Assembly: GCA_002422945.1 (NCBI GenBank)
Contig: DITW01000060.1
Coordinates: 1-14,628 of the forward strand
Origin: Sphingomonadales bacterium UBA6174
Lineage (GTDB): Bacteria; Pseudomonadota; Alphaproteobacteria; Sphingomonadales; Sphingomonadaceae
Length of the DNA: 14,628 bases
Reading direction: 5' to 3'
The notes under the pieces are model-generated. The model saw nothing but the letters and a program-made list of their open reading frames with translations. It made no database searches and was not told the origin of the DNA. The stretch's first letter is position 1. Each line of letters opens with the position of its first letter. This document shows positions 5,793-13,440 of the stretch, piece after piece. The translations under genes and the position numbers were made by a program.

Positions 5793-8775
5793 TGCCGTGC
5801 ACCCCTCCGTATGGACGATCCCGGCGCATCGCAGCTTTGCCGACGCCTTGGCGCGGGGATTATTGGAACGTCATGGCGACGACGCCTTGGGGCTGGCGCG
5901 CGGCCTGTTGATCCTGCCGAACAGCCGTGCCGTGAAGGCGGTGACGGATGGCTTTATCCGCGTGACCGGCAAGGGGGCGCTGCTGCCCCGGATGATCGTG
6001 ATCGGCGATGAGGCGCTGGATGAGCGGCTGGGCGTGCATTTCGATCCGCTGGAGGGTGCGGCGCTGCCGCCTGCAATCTCGCCGCTTGAACGGCTGTTCG
6101 TGCTGGCGGAAATGGTCGGCAAGGCGCGTCCCGGCATTTCGGTGGCCGAACGCTTTCGCCTCGCGCGGTCATTGGGCCAGTTGATCGATCAGATGCAGGT
6201 TGAGGAACTGGGCGTGGATGCGCTGGCCACGCTCGATCCCGGCATGTCGCTGGCGGACCATTGGCAGGAAACCTTGGGCCAGCTTGATGTGCTGCTGCAT
6301 GTCTGGCCCGCCTATCTCGCGAGCCGGGGCTTGATCGACGCGACCGCGCGACGCAATTTGCAACTTCATGCGATTACCGATCAATGGCGGGTGAACCCAC
6401 CAAGTGCGAGCTTTATCATCGCCGCCGGGATTACGACTTCGGCTCCCGCTATTGCGGGGCTGTTGCGCACGATCAGCCGTCTGCCCCAAGGCGGGGTGGT
6501 CTTGCCTGCCCTCGATTTGGAGATGGACCCGGTCGATTGGACGGCGCTTGGCCCGTTTCCGGCGACCGAGGCGGGTGAGCGGCCCAAGCGCCCGCAGGAA
6601 AGCCATCCGCAATATCATCTCAAGCGCCTGCTTGACCGCATGGGCGTGGGCCGGGGCGAGGTGGAAATCTGGCCTTATCCGGGCCTGCTCGATAGCGATG
6701 AGGGCCGGGATCGGATGATCGCGCAGGTCATGCTGCCACCGCCGCTCACGACCGCGTGGAGCGATCTGGATCAGTCGCAACTCGCGTTGACCGGCATTCA
6801 TGCGCATGAATTGGCGCATGGCGGGGATGAGGCGCAGTTGATCGCGATTGCGATACGCCATCAGCTTGAAACGCCGCGCCGCACGGTCGCGTTGGTGACG
6901 CCTGACCGCATTCTGGCGCAGCGCGTGACCGCGCATTTGCGCCGTTGGGATGAGGAGGTGGACGATAGCGCGGGCGTGCCTTTGGCCGATACGGTGCAGG
7001 GCGCGTTGTTGCTGGGGCTGGTCGAATTGCTGGAAACGCGCTGTGCGCCGGTGCCGTTGGTGAGTGTGTTGCAGCACCCGCTTGCGATGAAGGGCGAGCG
7101 CCGCCAGATCTGGCTGGATCGGGTGCGCGGGCTGGACAAGATGTTGCGCGGGCCGCGTCCGGCGCCGGGGCTGGGTGGCATCTTGCCCGCGCTTGATGAA
7201 CGGATCGAGAGCGCGCGCAAACGGCATGTGCGTGTCGATGATGAAGTGCTGATCCGGGATTGGTGGCAGGATGAGTTGGTGCCGATGCTCACCCCTGCAT
7301 CCGCATTCAGCCATAAGGCACAGGTCAGCTTTTGCGACTTGCTCCAGCATCTGGTGGCGCTGGGCAGTGCATTGACCGGAGAACAGCTTTGGGCCGGACC
7401 AGTCGGGCGGCGTCTGGGGGATGAGATCACGCGACTGCGGGCCTATCTCGCGGACAATGACATTTCAGTCGAGATTGCCGATGCGCGGACCTTGCTGGTG
7501 ATGTGGCTGGGTGATGTCGCGATCCGGCCTGCCGATCATGGTCATCCACGGGTGTTTATCTGGGGTCTGTTGGAGGCGCGGTTGCAGCGGGCGGACCTGA
7601 TGATCCTTGGTGGCTTGAATGAAGGCAGCTGGCCCGCCGTGCCGACGCCCGATCCGTGGTTGTCGCCCGGTATTCGTCGCGCGATTGGCCTGCCCTCGAC
7701 CGAATTTCGCATCGGCCTTGCCGCCCATGATTTCGCAACGGCCTTGGGGGCGCGGCGGATCTTGATGACCCGCGCGCGCAGGCAGGGGCGCAGTCCGATG
7801 CTCGCGTCGCGTTTCTGGCGACGGCTGGAGGCAATGACCGGGGGCTTGCGCGAGGATAAGCATCTGGCGGCTTGGGCGCATGGGCTGGATCGCCGTCTTG
7901 ACGTCACGCCACGCGCGCGTCAGCCTCGCCCGCAACCGCCGCTGGCGGCGCGTCCCGGCAAATTATCGGTGACGGCGGCAGAGCGGGCCTTGGCCGATCC
8001 TTATGCCTTTTATGCCTATTCGATCCTGAAATTGCGCAAGTTCGATCCGCTGGATGCCCCGGCGGAGCGGCGCTGGATGGGGACGATCATTCATGAGGCG
8101 TTTGAATTGTGGGTGAAGGACGGGGCCAAGGCAAAGGCGCTGGAACCGGCGATTGACCGGGCCTTGGCGCATGATGCGATTGACCCGGTATTTCGAATGC
8201 TGGCGCGGCCACGGTTGATGCAGGCGGCGCAAACGCTGGAGGCGCAATTGATCGCCGACCGGGAAGAGGGGCGCACCCCTTGCGCGACGGAAGCGGAGGG
8301 CGAAGGCCGGATTGCGGGCGTGATCGTGACCGGCAAGGCGGATCGCATCGACCGATTGCCGGATGAGGATGGTAACATCGTGTATGCGATTGTCGATTAT
8401 AAGAGCGGCAAGATGTCCAAGGGGCCGGTGGTGGCCGGGAATAGCCTGCAACTTGGCCTGTTGGGCGAGATATTGGAGCAGGGCGGGTTCAAGGATCTGG
8501 CCCCCGGTAAGGTCGACAAGCTCGAATATTGGTCGCTGGCGCGAGGCAGTTCTGGCAAGTCACTCGGCCATGTGATCGATATTGGCAAATGGTTTGAAAA
8601 AGACGCGTTGCCAGAAGCCCGAGCCGTGCATGTCGCGGCATTTGAGGGGCTGGCGCGGCGCTGGTTGTTGGGCGATGCGCCGTTCATCGCCAAGGAGTTT
8701 GGTCAGGGCCGGACATATGATGAGTATGACCAGTTGATGCGGCTTGATGAATGGCTGGGGCGTGACGATGAGTAG
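5785..8775 (+). CDS. addB: AddB subunit of the AddAB helicase-nuclease (double-strand-break repair)
   Basis: A 996-residue protein of alphaproteobacterial AddB type. The N-terminal two thirds resemble a UvrD-like helicase in fold but I find no Walker A (GxxxxGKT); the segment where it would lie reads LLILPNSRAVKA. LILGGLNEGSWPAVP (about 606-620) is typical of AddB. The C-terminal RecB-type nuclease is intact: His770 in GTIIHEAFE, Asp853 in GKADRID and Asp871-Lys873 in VDYKSGK. The CxxCx5C iron-sulphur triad of Bacillus AddB is absent; no Cys follows the nuclease core. AddB cuts the strand opposite to AddA and contributes to Chi recognition while AddA unwinds the broken end. ATG 5785 overlaps murU by eight bases and gives MADAVHPSVWTIP; an upstream in-frame start at 5737 lies deep inside murU. 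The stop overlaps the addA start by eight bases. Confidence 0.95.
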   Translation: MADAVHPSVWTIPAHRSFADALARGLLERHGDDALGLARGLLILPNSRAVKAVTDGFIRVTGKGALLPRMIVIGDEALDERLGVHFDPLEGAALPPAISPLERLFVLAEMVGKARPGISVAERFRLARSLGQLIDQMQVEELGVDALATLDPGMSLADHWQETLGQLDVLLHVWPAYLASRGLIDATARRNLQLHAITDQWRVNPPSASFIIAAGITTSAPAIAGLLRTISRLPQGGVVLPALDLEMDPVDWTALGPFPATEAGERPKRPQESHPQYHLKRLLDRMGVGRGEVEIWPYPGLLDSDEGRDRMIAQVMLPPPLTTAWSDLDQSQLALTGIHAHELAHGGDEAQLIAIAIRHQLETPRRTVALVTPDRILAQRVTAHLRRWDEEVDDSAGVPLADTVQGALLLGLVELLETRCAPVPLVSVLQHPLAMKGERRQIWLDRVRGLDKMLRGPRPAPGLGGILPALDERIESARKRHVRVDDEVLIRDWWQDELVPMLTPASAFSHKAQVSFCDLLQHLVALGSALTGEQLWAGPVGRRLGDEITRLRAYLADNDISVEIADARTLLVMWLGDVAIRPADHGHPRVFIWGLLEARLQRADLMILGGLNEGSWPAVPTPDPWLSPGIRRAIGLPSTEFRIGLAAHDFATALGARRILMTRARRQGRSPMLASRFWRRLEAMTGGLREDKHLAAWAHGLDRRLDVTPRARQPRPQPPLAARPGKLSVTAAERALADPYAFYAYSILKLRKFDPLDAPAERRWMGTIIHEAFELWVKDGAKAKALEPAIDRALAHDAIDPVFRMLARPRLMQAAQTLEAQLIADREEGRTPCATEAEGEGRIAGVIVTGKADRIDRLPDEDGNIVYAIVDYKSGKMSKGPVVAGNSLQLGLLGEILEQGGFKDLAPGKVDKLEYWSLARGSSGKSLGHVIDIGKWFEKDALPEARAVHVAAFEGLARRWLLGDAPFIAKEFGQGRTYDEYDQLMRLDEWLGRDDE

Positions 8776-11700
8776 TTCAAAGCCATTGAATGAGAAGCAG
8801 AGCAAGTCGCTGCAAAATTTGAGCGATTCCCAGAAATGGGCATCCGATCCGGCAGAACATGCATGGCTTTCGGCCTCGGCAGGATCGGGCAAGACGCAGG
8901 TGTTGACCAGCCGGGTGTTTCGCTTGCTTTATCGTGGGGTCGATCCGGCCAGCATCTTGTGCCTGACCTATACCAAGGCGGGGGCAGCCGAAATGGCCAA
9001 CCGCATCAACGAGACATTGGCGCGTTGGGTCCGGCTGGATGATGCGAGCCTAGCCAGCGACTTGCGGGCGATTGGTGAGACGGTGGATGATGCCAGCCGC
9101 GCCCATGCCCGCACCCTGTTTGCCCGTGTCCTTGATGTGCCGGGTGGATTGCGGATTCAGACCATCCACAGCTTTGCTCAGTCGTTGCTCGGCAGCTTCC
9201 CGGTTGAGGCAGGGTTGGTCCCCGGTTTCGAACTGATCGAGGGCGAGGCGCAGCGCGAATTAGTGGAGGAGGCGATTGCTTTATCCATACAAGACAATGG
9301 CTTCATTGCGGATGTTGAGCATCTGTCTTTGCGGATGGGGAGCGATGAGGCGCGCGCCTTTTTGATCCGTTGCGCGCAGAACGGGCCTGCATTTCATGAT
9401 CTTGGTCCGGAAGAATTGATCGCGGATCGGGTCTGGCGCGGTCTTGGCCTGCAACCGGGCAGCACGGTGCAATCTGACCTGTCGCGTTTTCAGGATAATG
9501 CCATCGACCGGGAGGGCTTAAGCCTGTTGGCATTGCTCGCCAAGGGGATCACCAGCGGCTCTACCGGGCCGAAGCTCGCGGATACGGTGCTGGCGTTTTT
9601 GGTGTGGAGAGCGGAGCAAAGGATCAACGCTTGGGCGCCCTTATATGCGACCGTTATCACCAAAGATGGTAATGTTAACAAGAATGTGCTCGGCCTTGTT
9701 AAGAAAGAGCCGAGCATTGGCGATCCGCTCGCGCGGCTCGCAAGTTGGTTGCTAGAGACCCAAAGATTGGTCTCATGCTATCGTTTGGCGGCGCATTTGG
9801 CGGCCTGTTTGCGGGCCGGGGCCAAGGTTGCGCGCCATTATCGGGCGTTGAAACATGCGCGCGCGGTCGTCGATTTCAATGATTTGATCCACCATCTGCA
9901 CCAATTGCTGACCCGGCCCGGCATGGGCGAATGGGTGCGGTTCAAGCTCGATCAACAGACCGACCATGTGCTGATCGATGAGGCGCAGGATACGAACGCC
10001 CATCAATGGGAGATTATCGAGGCGCTCACAGCGGAATATTTTGCGGGCCTTGGCGCGGTGCCGCGGGATCGCAGCCTGTTTGTCGTCGGCGATTTCAAAC
10101 AGGCAATCTTCTCGTTTCAGGGGACTAATCCTGCGGCATTCCAATCCGCGCAGGAAAAATTCGCGGTGATGGCGCGGGATGTTGAAAAGCCTTTTAAGGA
10201 GCTTAGCCTTGATACTTCATACCGTTCATTAAGTGCGGTGCTGGAATGCGTCGATGCGGTTTTGGCGCATCAGGGCGCGCCGTCCTTGGGGTTGGTGCAT
10301 CAGCCCAATCGCCATTTGAGCTTTCGTGAGAAAGCGGGCGGCACAGTGTTGTTGTGGAAACCGGTCGGGCCGGAGGATGTGGCGACGATAGCAGCCCAGC
10401 CCGGCCTCAATGTCGTTGAGGGCGATGAGGCCGAAGGCGACACCAATATTGATGTCGATGAGAGCAAGCGCGGTGCCGAGGCGTTGTTGGCGCGGCGGCT
10501 GGCGCTGCAAATTCGTCGCTGGCTGAAAGAGGAACCTTTGTTCCTCAGCCACAAGAACCGGGAGGTCGAGGCCGGGGACATCATGATTCTGTTGCGAAGC
10601 CGGGGTTTTCTCGCCCGCCAGATCATCGCCCGCCTGCATGATTATGGCGTGCCGGTCGCCGGGATCGATCGGATGCAGTTGCAGGATGCGCTGGCGGTGA
10701 AGGATTTGCTGGCGGCGATGCGCTTTGCGATGCAGCCGGAGGATGATCTTAACCTAGCGGCATTGTTGATGTCGCCGCTGTTCGGCCTGACGCAACAAGA
10801 TTTGTTCGATGTGGCGTGGAAGCGCCCTTCAAGCCTGTGGCGGGCATTGCGCAATCGCGAGGAACCGCATTTTGTCGCGGCGCGTGCCGGGTTGGAAAGT
10901 CTTTTGGCGATGGCCGATCTGGTGTCGCCTTATGGCTTTTTCGAGCGCGTTCTATCCGGACCGATTGCGGGCCGGGCCAAGATGGTGGCGCGATTGGGGC
11001 TGGAAGTGCTCGACCCGGTGGAAGAACTGATGGTGACGGCGCTCGATCATGAACAACAGGGCGTAGCCAGCTTTGCGGCGTTTTTATCGGCGATGGACAA
11101 GGCGCAAGACGATATCAAGCGCGAACAGGAAGGCCCGCAGCATCAGGTGCGGATCATGACGGTTCATGGGTCCAAGGGCTTGCAAGCGCCGATTGTCATC
11201 ATGGCGGATGCGATGGGCGATCCGGACGACAAGCATGAAAAACAGATCGAGCTGAAGATCGACGATGCGGCGGCGGCGATTGCGGTGCCGCTTGGATCGA
11301 ATGATTGCTGCCATGATCGGGTAGAACAGGCCTTGGCCAGCGCCAAGACAGCGCGGGATGAGGAGCATCGCCGCTTGCTTTATGTCGCACTGACGCGGGC
11401 GGAGGAGGTGCTGTGCCTTGCGGGTGCGGTCGGCAAGAAAAAGCTGCGCGATGGCGGGGCGAATTGCTGGCACGAGATGGTGCGCCGTGCGTTGGAGGCC
11501 GAATTGGACGTGACGGCCCAGCCCGATCCCGATTGGGGTGAAATCTGGTGCTATGGCGCGTTCACCGCGCCCAAGGCGGGCCGCTCGGAAACGCGCGGAC
11601 AGGCACGACAAATAGCAGCCTCGGTCCCCGAATGGCTGGATCGCACGGCACCGGAAGAGGCGCGACCGCCCAAGCCCTTGGCCCCGTCGAAATTGGGCGA

Positions 11701-12259
11701 GGATCTGGTGATCGATCCGCCGGGCGACGATCCCCGCGCCGAGGCGATGTTGCGCGGGACATTGCTGCATGGCTTGTTCGAACGCTTACCCGGCGTCGCG
11801 CCAGACCGGCAGGCGGCGCTGGCCGAGGCGTGGTTGCAAGGGCAGGTGCCGGACAGGCAGGGCGCTTGGCGGTCGGATCTGATCGAACAGGCGCTCACGA
11901 TCATTCGCGACCCGGCCCATCAACAAGTCTTTGGTGCAGATAGCCTTGCGGAAGTGCCATTATCGGCGGTGGTCGGCGAGAAGGTTATCTCCGGCGTGGT
12001 GGATCGTCTCCGTATTGCCGGTGATGTGATCGAGCTGGTGGATTTCAAGACGGGGCGGCGGGTGCCTGCATCGGTGCATGCGATTTCCAGTCATCATGTG
12101 CGGCAGATGGCGGCCTATCGCGATGCGTTGCGGGTGATTTTTCCGGGCAAATCGGTGCGGGCGTCATTGCTTTATACCTCCGGGCCATCATTGTTCACAT
12201 TGGCCGATGAGATGCTGGACCTAGCGGCGGCAGCAGTTGCAGCAGGGACCGGCCAATAA
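8768..12259 (+). CDS. addA: AddA subunit of the AddAB helicase-nuclease
   Basis: A 1163-residue UvrD/RecB-family helicase with a C-terminal nuclease. The helicase motifs are complete: SASAGSGKT (Lys42, Thr43), TIHSFAQ at 132-138, Walker B LIDEAQDT (Asp404, Glu405), motif III GDFKQAIFSFQG from Gly441, HGSKGL at 800-805 and YVALTRA with Arg877. The nuclease has His1001 in TLLHGLFE, Asp1079 in GVVDRL and Asp1092-Lys1094 in VDFKTG. AddA is the ATP-driven 3'-to-5' motor that unwinds double-strand ends and degrades the 3' strand until Chi, then hands the overhang to RecA. ATG 8768 shares ATGAGTAG with the addB stop, so the two subunits are translationally coupled, as expected for a 1:1 heterodimer. 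Bases about 9655-9775 are locally AT-richer and strongly structured (see the separate entry). The protein appears intact. Confidence 0.96.
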   Translation: MSSSKPLNEKQSKSLQNLSDSQKWASDPAEHAWLSASAGSGKTQVLTSRVFRLLYRGVDPASILCLTYTKAGAAEMANRINETLARWVRLDDASLASDLRAIGETVDDASRAHARTLFARVLDVPGGLRIQTIHSFAQSLLGSFPVEAGLVPGFELIEGEAQRELVEEAIALSIQDNGFIADVEHLSLRMGSDEARAFLIRCAQNGPAFHDLGPEELIADRVWRGLGLQPGSTVQSDLSRFQDNAIDREGLSLLALLAKGITSGSTGPKLADTVLAFLVWRAEQRINAWAPLYATVITKDGNVNKNVLGLVKKEPSIGDPLARLASWLLETQRLVSCYRLAAHLAACLRAGAKVARHYRALKHARAVVDFNDLIHHLHQLLTRPGMGEWVRFKLDQQTDHVLIDEAQDTNAHQWEIIEALTAEYFAGLGAVPRDRSLFVVGDFKQAIFSFQGTNPAAFQSAQEKFAVMARDVEKPFKELSLDTSYRSLSAVLECVDAVLAHQGAPSLGLVHQPNRHLSFREKAGGTVLLWKPVGPEDVATIAAQPGLNVVEGDEAEGDTNIDVDESKRGAEALLARRLALQIRRWLKEEPLFLSHKNREVEAGDIMILLRSRGFLARQIIARLHDYGVPVAGIDRMQLQDALAVKDLLAAMRFAMQPEDDLNLAALLMSPLFGLTQQDLFDVAWKRPSSLWRALRNREEPHFVAARAGLESLLAMADLVSPYGFFERVLSGPIAGRAKMVARLGLEVLDPVEELMVTALDHEQQGVASFAAFLSAMDKAQDDIKREQEGPQHQVRIMTVHGSKGLQAPIVIMADAMGDPDDKHEKQIELKIDDAAAAIAVPLGSNDCCHDRVEQALASAKTARDEEHRRLLYVALTRAEEVLCLAGAVGKKKLRDGGANCWHEMVRRALEAELDVTAQPDPDWGEIWCYGAFTAPKAGRSETRGQARQIAASVPEWLDRTAPEEARPPKPLAPSKLGEDLVIDPPGDDPRAEAMLRGTLLHGLFERLPGVAPDRQAALAEAWLQGQVPDRQGAWRSDLIEQALTIIRDPAHQQVFGADSLAEVPLSAVVGEKVISGVVDRLRIAGDVIELVDFKTGRRVPASVHAISSHHVRQMAAYRDALRVIFPGKSVRASLLYTSGPSLFTLADEMLDLAAAAVAAGTGQ
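9675..9716 (+). other. Candidate H-type RNA pseudoknot inside addA
   Basis: Two perfect 8-bp stems are interleaved. Stem 1 pairs TTAACAAG (9675-9682) with CTTGTTAA (9695-9702). Stem 2 pairs TGCTCGGC (9687-9694) with GCCGAGCA (9709-9716). The order is 5' arm 1, 5' arm 2, 3' arm 1, 3' arm 2, with connectors of 4, 0 and 6 bases, which is H-type pseudoknot geometry; alternatively the two hairpins form at different times. The segment lies in the addA coding frame (VNKNVLGLVKKEPS), between the helicase motifs at 132-138 and Walker B. No slippery heptamer precedes it at frameshifting distance. A bulged hairpin at 9755-9774 follows. The pairing is directly visible; a function is unproven. Confidence 0.4.
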
Positions 12260-12265
12260 ATTCTA

Positions 12266-12282
12266 TCAACCCTGTGGGTTGA
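12266..12282 (+). repeat. Perfect 7-bp inverted repeat between addA and trxA
   Basis: TCAACCC (12266-12272) and GGGTTGA (12276-12282) form a perfect stem with a TGT loop, seven bases after the addA stop. No T-run follows (GCCGGG), so it is not a classical intrinsic terminator. It could stabilise the 3' end of the addA transcript, attenuate read-through, or, as DNA, be an operator: its right arm overlaps the candidate trxA -35 element. Confidence 0.5.
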
Positions 12283-12307
12283 GCCGGGTCGTACTATTCC
12301 CTAGATT
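12279..12307 (+). promoter_or_regulatory. Candidate sigma-70-type promoter for trxA
   Basis: TTGAGC (12279-12284) and TAGATT (12302-12307) are separated by exactly 17 bases. They match four of six positions in each of the consensus -35 and -10 hexamers. Initiation about 7 bases downstream would give a leader of roughly 25 bases before the trxA ATG at 12340, containing its Shine-Dalgarno. Sequence match only; trxA could also be read from the upstream cluster. Confidence 0.4.
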
Positions 12308-12339
12308 ACGGGCAAATATCAGAAACAAGGAATCGTCCA

Positions 12340-12660
12340 ATGGCTACTAAATCCGTCACCGATGCCAGCTTTGAAGCCGATGTCATTCAGTCGAATGAGC
12401 CGGTACTTGTTGATTTCTGGGCAGAATGGTGCGGGCCATGCAAGATGATTGCGCCTGCGCTGGAAGAATTGTCGGCGGAACTGGCGGGCAAGGTCGTGAT
12501 CGCGAAGATCAACATTGATGACAATCCAGAAGCAGCATCGAAGTTCGGCGTGCGCAGCATCCCGACGATGATCCTGTTCAAGGATGGTCAGCCGCTCGCG
12601 ACGCAGGTCGGCGCTGCGCCGAAGAGCCACCTCAAGAACTGGATCGAAACCCAGATCTGA
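12340..12660 (+). CDS. trxA: Thioredoxin 1
   Basis: A 106-residue classical cytosolic thioredoxin with no signal peptide. The redox motif WCGPCK is at 30-35 (Cys31, Cys34), the buried Asp25 precedes it, and the cis-proline is Pro75 in RSIPT. The length and the FKDGQPLATQVGAAPKS segment fit trxA. It reduces protein disulphides in enzymes such as ribonucleotide reductase and methionine sulphoxide reductase, and is itself reduced by thioredoxin reductase. AAGGA at 12327-12331, eight bases before ATG, is a good ribosome-binding site. It lies 80 bases after addA, with a hairpin and a candidate promoter between, so it may be both co-transcribed and independently expressed. Its TGA stop abuts the ygfZ stop on the other strand with no spacer. 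Confidence 0.97.
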   Translation: MATKSVTDASFEADVIQSNEPVLVDFWAEWCGPCKMIAPALEELSAELAGKVVIAKINIDDNPEAASKFGVRSIPTMILFKDGQPLATQVGAAPKSHLKNWIETQI

Positions 12661-13377
12661 TCAGTCCTCCGCGCGTTCCTCGACGCGCTGGAAAGTGACA
12701 GCAAGGCCCAGTTCCGGGTAGCGGACTCGCACCCGGGCTGGGTCTTTTTCTGCGTCTTGAAGTGACATAACAGCCAGCCTGCGGTTGATTTTCTGCCGCC
12801 AGTTCATGCGGGCGGTATTTTCCTGCCCGATGTAGCATCCTTTGTCGAAAGAGACGCCGTGCAGTTCCGCGGCATTGGTCTCCAGCCACAGGATATCGCC
12901 CAGGTCGGCGCGGCCCTCGGGCACGCCCAGATCCAGCCGGTGCGCTCGCCATGCAGAATCGCCAGGTGCATCGGCATCCGAAACGGGGGCAATCCAGCGC
13001 AGTCCGAGATCCGGGAGTCGTGGATCCGTGGCGGCATCGGCGGGGGCATTTCCACCGCCAGGGGACTGCCAGTAAACGCCCAGCATCTCGTCCCGTCCGA
13101 TAGCGATTTTCCGGCGTAGCCGATAAAGCGACAGGCGCTTTACCAGATCATCGGCTGCTGCTGCCTCGCAATCCACCAGCAGCGCGCCATCTTCGCCCGG
13201 CCACACCAGAAAATCGAACATCGCCTTGCCTTGCGCGCTCAGCAGGGCCGCCCACACAGGCAAGGCCCCCGTCACATCGTTGGTGACGATGCCTTGCAGA
13301 AATGCCGAGACATCTTCGCTATCGTCTTGCGGGCACAGCCGGATTATGGCGCGATCGAACAGGCGGGCGGTATTCAT
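12661..13377 (-). CDS. ygfZ: YgfZ/GcvT-family folate-binding iron-sulphur cluster repair protein
   Basis: A 238-residue protein. The family signature KGCYIGQE lies at 179-186, with the key Cys181. Upstream, FLQGIVTNDV at 26-35 and LLSAQGKAMFDFLV at 45-58 are the typical N-terminal GcvT-like tetrahydrofolate-binding segments. YgfZ proteins (related to mitochondrial Iba57) use folate and the conserved cysteine to help build or repair Fe-S clusters, for example in MiaB and radical-SAM enzymes. It is shorter than E. coli YgfZ (about 326) because the C-terminal barrel is reduced, as is common for alphaproteobacterial versions. The ATG at 13377-13375 is preceded on its strand by only a weak AGG. 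It converges head-on with trxA and is divergent from the EamA gene, with about 60 bases for both promoters. Confidence 0.93.
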   Translation of the reverse strand: MNTARLFDRAIIRLCPQDDSEDVSAFLQGIVTNDVTGALPVWAALLSAQGKAMFDFLVWPGEDGALLVDCEAAAADDLVKRLSLYRLRRKIAIGRDEMLGVYWQSPGGGNAPADAATDPRLPDLGLRWIAPVSDADAPGDSAWRAHRLDLGVPEGRADLGDILWLETNAAELHGVSFDKGCYIGQENTARMNWRQKINRRLAVMSLQDAEKDPARVRVRYPELGLAVTFQRVEERAED

Positions 13378-13440
13378 GCTGCCTAGGTGGACCTTTTTTG
13401 CAGGAAATCAACGCCGCTGGCGGACTGCACAACACCTGCT

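Noticed and set aside
6169..7350. 393-codon - strand frame opposite addB
   Set aside because: Same antisense-shadow pattern; addB on + is a full-length family member.
9596..9602. TTTTTGG as a slippery site stimulated by the addA pseudoknot
   Set aside because: It lies about 70 bases upstream of the first stem, far beyond the usual 5-9 base spacing, and addA reads through in one frame.
9675..9702. TTAA pair as a CtrA-binding site
   Set aside because: The two TTAA elements are far wider apart than the 7-base spacing of CtrA boxes, and they lie inside addA, not in a promoter. No CtrA box was found upstream of divL either.
13387..13440. GTG start extending the EamA transporter by 18 residues
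   Set aside because: The extension is hydrophilic with two Cys, has no SD, and precedes the natural first helix; ATG 13441 or 13453 fits better.
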